A stretch of 64,000 bases of DNA, from positions 496,001 through 560,000 of the forward strand of contig CAVOQT010000002.1 of assembly GCA_963698405.1 (NCBI GenBank). Direction: 5' to 3'. This document shows, one piece after another, positions 63,134 to 64,000 of the stretch. A model generated the notes under the pieces. That model made no database searches, was not told where the DNA came from, and worked only from the letters and a program-made list of their open reading frames with translations. The DNA is from SHZI01 sp963698405. GTDB taxonomy: Bacteria > Pseudomonadota > Gammaproteobacteria > Steroidobacterales > GCA-2729495. Position numbers and translations under genes: made by a program. Each line of letters opens with the position of its first letter. Positions within the stretch are counted from its first letter, which is position 1.

Positions 63134-63394
63134 CTACGCGGTAGGTACCGACAGGTTCCCTGCGGTGCAAAAGCGTCGGTGGTATCTGGTCCGGAAACGG
63201 GCTTGGCCACAGAAGATCAAGGCTAAATAGACTGCGGCGGCCCGGGACGGGCCGCATAACAAATTGTTGAATCCGCCGTACGGCGCGGGTTCGGGGTCTC
63301 CGATGGAACGGCTGCGACCGCCAGAAGATGGTGGGGAGCTGCTTCCGCTCCGGATTCTCCAGCCAGCGGCAGGTAAGGCGATCAAGGTATAGCG
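63134..63394 (+). promoter_or_regulatory. Long structured leader before rplC
   Basis: About 260 bases without a gene. Visible stems are ACCGAC...GTCGGT (63147-63178 region), GGTCCG-GAAA-CGGGC (about 63189-63204), GGCCCG-GGA-CGGGCC (about 63238-63252) and GGAG...CTCC (about 63335-63361). In E. coli the L4-controlled S10 leader lies before rpsJ; here the long leader lies after it. Control by L4 is inference. Confidence 0.5.
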
Positions 63395-64000
63395 AGATGA
63401 CCATCGGTCTGGTAGGGCGAAAGCGCGGAATGACGCGAATCTTCACTGAGGAAGGCGTTTCTGTGCCTGTCACTGTTATTGAGGCGCTGCCGAATCGCGT
63501 CACGCGGGTCAAGTCTGTTGACTCGGACGGCTATTCGGCAGTCAAGGTCACCACGGGTTCAGTAAAGCTGAGCCGGATCAGCAAGACACTGGCTGGTGAG
63601 TACGCAAAGGCTGGCGTAGAGCCAGGCGAGGGTATGTGGGAGTTTCGCGTCAGTGATGAAGAGGCCGGCGCGCACCCCCAGGGGGCGCAGATTACGGTCG
63701 AGGCGTTTACTGCAGGGCAGCTTGTCGATGTTCGTGGTACCACGATCGGCAAGGGCTATGCCGGCACCATCAAGCGGCACCACTTCAGTGGCCAGGACGC
63801 CACGCACGGTAACTCGGTTTCGCACCGCGTGCCGGGTTCCATCGGTCAGCGCCAAACGCCCGGCCGTGTGTTCAAGGGCAAGCGGATGTCGGGTCATCTG
63901 GGCAATATCGGGCGCAGCATATTGAATCTGGCTGTTGTACGGGTTGATGCCGAGCGCAACCTGTTGCTGGTCAAGGGTGCTGTGCCAGGGCATGCGGGTT
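63395..64000 (+). CDS. rplC: 50S ribosomal protein L3 (runs off the window)
   Basis: The first 202 codons: MTIGLVGRKRGMTRIFTEEG, VTVIEALPNRVTRVKSVDSD, VRGTTIGKGYAGTIKRHHFS and the peptidyl-transferase-side extension SVSHRVPGSIGQRQTPGRVF. The Gln of GSIGQ is the known methylation site of E. coli L3. Only a few residues should be missing at the C-terminus. It is the first gene after the new leader. Confidence 0.96.

Overview
The window looks like chromosomal DNA of a GC-rich gammaproteobacterium. The evidence is the str/S10-type ribosomal block, the tRNA-Thr/Tyr/Gly/Thr-tuf-tRNA-Trp-secE-nusG-rplKAJL-rpoBC order, the ubiE-ubiJ-ubiB cluster, the mepM/tyrS divergent pair, and gammaproteobacterial 16S sequence. 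I cannot place it to genus from the sequence alone. No phage, insertion sequence, plasmid or CRISPR locus is visible.

Layout. 1-2465: the 5' end of ppc (minus strand) and an SLC13-type permease. 2508-9256: a complete trpEGDCFBA operon with a Trp-Trp-Trp leader peptide and a readable attenuator. 9242-11209: two diverged copies of a DUF1640 gene flanking an orphan antitoxin-like gene, then an exported DUF1566-type protein with a VPLPA/PEP-CTERM-like C-terminus. 11264-15687 (minus): ubiB, ubiJ, ubiE, an SpoU methyltransferase and a PduO-type cobalamin adenosyltransferase. 15742-21622: vitamin B12 uptake (btuB under a cobalamin riboswitch, an ABC ATPase, a FecCD/BtuC permease) with tyrA inserted on the other strand. 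21738-28875: rppH-ppx, convergent ppk, mepM and tyrS. 28910-34394: an rRNA operon (16S-Ile-Ala-23S-5S) with promoter, boxB/boxA and terminator. 34398-38221 (minus): a tightly coupled operon of lysine 2,3-aminomutase, two D-Ala-D-Ala-ligase-like ATP-grasp enzymes and a GNAT acetyltransferase. 38400-44333: a CtlX-like amidinohydrolase, M61 peptidase, plsY, birA, coaX and a SPOR protein. 44368-64000: tRNAs, tuf, secE-nusG, L11/L1/L10/L7-L12, rpoBC, S12-S7-EF-G-EF-Tu-S10 and the start of rplC.

Two things shape the reading. First, from about 5.2 kb to 27.2 kb almost every gene is split by single-base frameshifts while its protein sequence stays conserved across the frames. From 27.6 kb to the end every gene is intact. 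I read this as indel errors in one stretch of the assembly, not mass gene decay, and I annotate the broken genes over their full corrected extent. Second, the best candidate for an undescribed system is the aminomutase/ATP-grasp/ATP-grasp/GNAT operon, which by its enzyme content should make an acylated beta-lysine amide or small peptide. The trp attenuator, the new promoter and long leader between rpsJ and rplC, and the divergent EF-G also deserve checking.
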